Made by a program: the position numbers and the translations under genes. The notes under the pieces are model-generated. The model had not been told where the DNA came from. It saw nothing but the letters and a program-made list of their open reading frames with translations, and searched no databases. Positions 7,059 through 7,375 of a DNA stretch of 7,375 bases are shown here, in pieces. Within the stretch, counting starts at the first letter, position 1. Every line of letters starts with the position of its first letter. This DNA is from Planctomycetaceae bacterium (GTDB lineage: Bacteria > Planctomycetota > Planctomycetia > Pirellulales > Thermoguttaceae): positions 1 through 7,375 of the forward strand of contig JAISJZ010000319.1 in the NCBI GenBank assembly GCA_031261125.1, in the 5' to 3' direction.

Positions 7059-7138
7059 ACGTAAGTCCCCTTCTATACATAGATATACCAGACAATATAA
7101 TAAGTAAAGTGAAAAGTATAAAAATGACGTAAGTTCCC
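7059..7138 (-). repeat. 12-bp direct repeat with ECF-like GGAACTT core
   Basis: ACGTAAGTCCCC (7059-7070) and ACGTAAGTTCCC (7127-7138) agree at 11 of 12 bases and are spaced 68 bases apart. On the minus strand the second contains GGAACTT, the classic -35 of ECF (sigma-E type) promoters, and the first contains GGGACTT. No convincing matching -10 follows either one. They could equally be paired binding sites for a regulator. Confidence 0.35.
7096..7101 (+). promoter_or_regulatory. Candidate -10 box for the DUF167 gene
   Basis: A perfect TATAAT lies in an A+T-rich stretch about 60 bases before the DUF167 start codon. No good -35 box is found at 16-18 bases upstream, so the assignment is tentative; in A+T-rich DNA this hexamer can occur by chance. 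Confidence 0.25.
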
Positions 7139-7160
7139 AGTGCGGTGTTCCCGATAAGAA

Positions 7161-7375
7161 ATGTTTGAACTGCATCCCGACGGTGTTCTTTTATCCGTTA
7201 AAGCGTTACCGGGGGCGAAACGAAATGAAGTCCGCGGCACACAAGGCGGTGCATTAAAGGTCTGCGTTACACAAATCCCGGAAAAAGGGAAGGCAAACAA
7301 GGCAGTACAGGAACAACTGGCAAAATCACTCGGATTGAAAAAATCGCAAGTCGAATTGGTAAGCGGAGAAACATC
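7161..7375 (+). CDS. DUF167 / UPF0235 (YggU-like) family protein, N-terminal part
   Basis: The frame opens at ATG 7161 and runs off the right edge after 71 full codons; the family is usually about 80-110 residues, so perhaps three quarters is present. It begins MFELHPDGVLLSVKALPGAK and continues with GALKVCVTQIPEKGKANKAV (about 31-50) and then LGLKKSQVELVSGETS. The block PPEKGKAN (here IPEKGKAN) and the ending LVSGETS are hallmarks of this small alpha/beta fold. The function is poorly known; E. coli YggU has a solved structure but no firm role. It is transcribed away from the sulfatase operon and there is no reason to link it functionally. The frame and motifs make the start firm, although no strong Shine-Dalgarno is seen (gataagaa precedes ATG). 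Confidence 0.9.
   Translation, partial: MFELHPDGVLLSVKALPGAKRNEVRGTQGGALKVCVTQIPEKGKANKAVQEQLAKSLGLKKSQVELVSGET

Larger units (their letters stand above)
6823..7160. other. Divergent intergenic regulatory region
   Basis: These 338 bases separate the start of the sulfatase operon from the start of the DUF167 gene. Open frames cross it on both strands (minus 6822-7175, plus 6878-7132), but they show no recognisable domain and overlap each other. The part from 7040 to 7135 is clearly richer in A+T than the flanking genes, as expected for a promoter region. A palindrome, a TATAAT box and a 12-bp direct repeat are listed separately. A small stem CGGCA/TGCCG (6913-6917, 6925-6929) followed by a T-rich run on the plus strand is too weak to call. 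Confidence 0.6.

Noticed and set aside
6878..7132. Plus-strand frame of 84 codons
   Set aside because: No recognisable family, no ribosome binding site, and it lies in the A+T-rich regulatory gap.
6822..7175. Minus-strand frame of 117 codons whose TGA overlaps the ATG of the first sulfatase gene
   Set aside because: The overlap looks like translational coupling, but the frame crosses the divergent promoter region, overlaps the DUF167 start and shows no domain or sensible composition.

Overview
The window is dominated by a tight tandem cluster of four paralogous but clearly different type I (formylglycine-dependent) sulfatases. All are on the minus strand and are read in the order 6822 to 160. 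Two gene fragments sit at the edges: the last codons of a plus-strand gene (3-77) and the first 71 codons of a plus-strand DUF167/YggU-family gene (7161-7375). No RNA gene, insertion sequence or CRISPR array was recognised. Multiple exported sulfatases, moderate G+C, weak or absent Shine-Dalgarno signals and a DUF167 neighbour suggest a bacterium of the Planctomycetes/Verrucomicrobia/Lentisphaerae-Kiritimatiellae group. This is an inference: no phylogenetic marker is present.

Layout. 1-77: C-terminal tail of a protein ending in an alternating aromatic ...FSTYIKF pattern, as in outer-membrane beta-barrels. 78-159: a short convergent intergenic stretch filled with nested inverted repeats, a likely two-way terminator. 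160-1602: arylsulfatase A/GALNS-like sulfatase, last gene of the operon. 1623-3848: AtsA-like sulfatase with an added C-terminal LamG/concanavalin-like domain. 3906-5303: arylsulfatase B-like sulfatase. 5353-6822: a sulfatase resembling bacterial galactose/GalNAc-4-O-sulfatases, first gene of the operon. 6823-7160: divergent regulatory region with a perfect small palindrome, a TATAAT box and a 12-bp direct repeat. 7161 onward: start of the DUF167 gene.

The gaps between the sulfatases are 49, 54 and 20 bases, so one transcript is likely. Each gene keeps the residues needed for catalysis: a Cys-type motif for formylglycine, the metal-binding DD, K and H of GKWH, a later His, DN and a final Lys. 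Together they look like a set that removes several differently placed sulfate esters from one complex glycan outside the cytoplasm. No glycoside hydrolase, transporter or sulfatase-maturing enzyme is in the window, so the substrate and the maturase are unknown.

The most unusual feature is that the four genes begin with a nearly identical 52-bp segment encoding the export signal, while the enzymes behind it are divergent. The copies are alike even at silent positions, the similarity stops at the start codon, and a degraded extra copy may lie in frame upstream of the third gene. This suggests a leader cassette that is copied or homogenised between exported enzymes.
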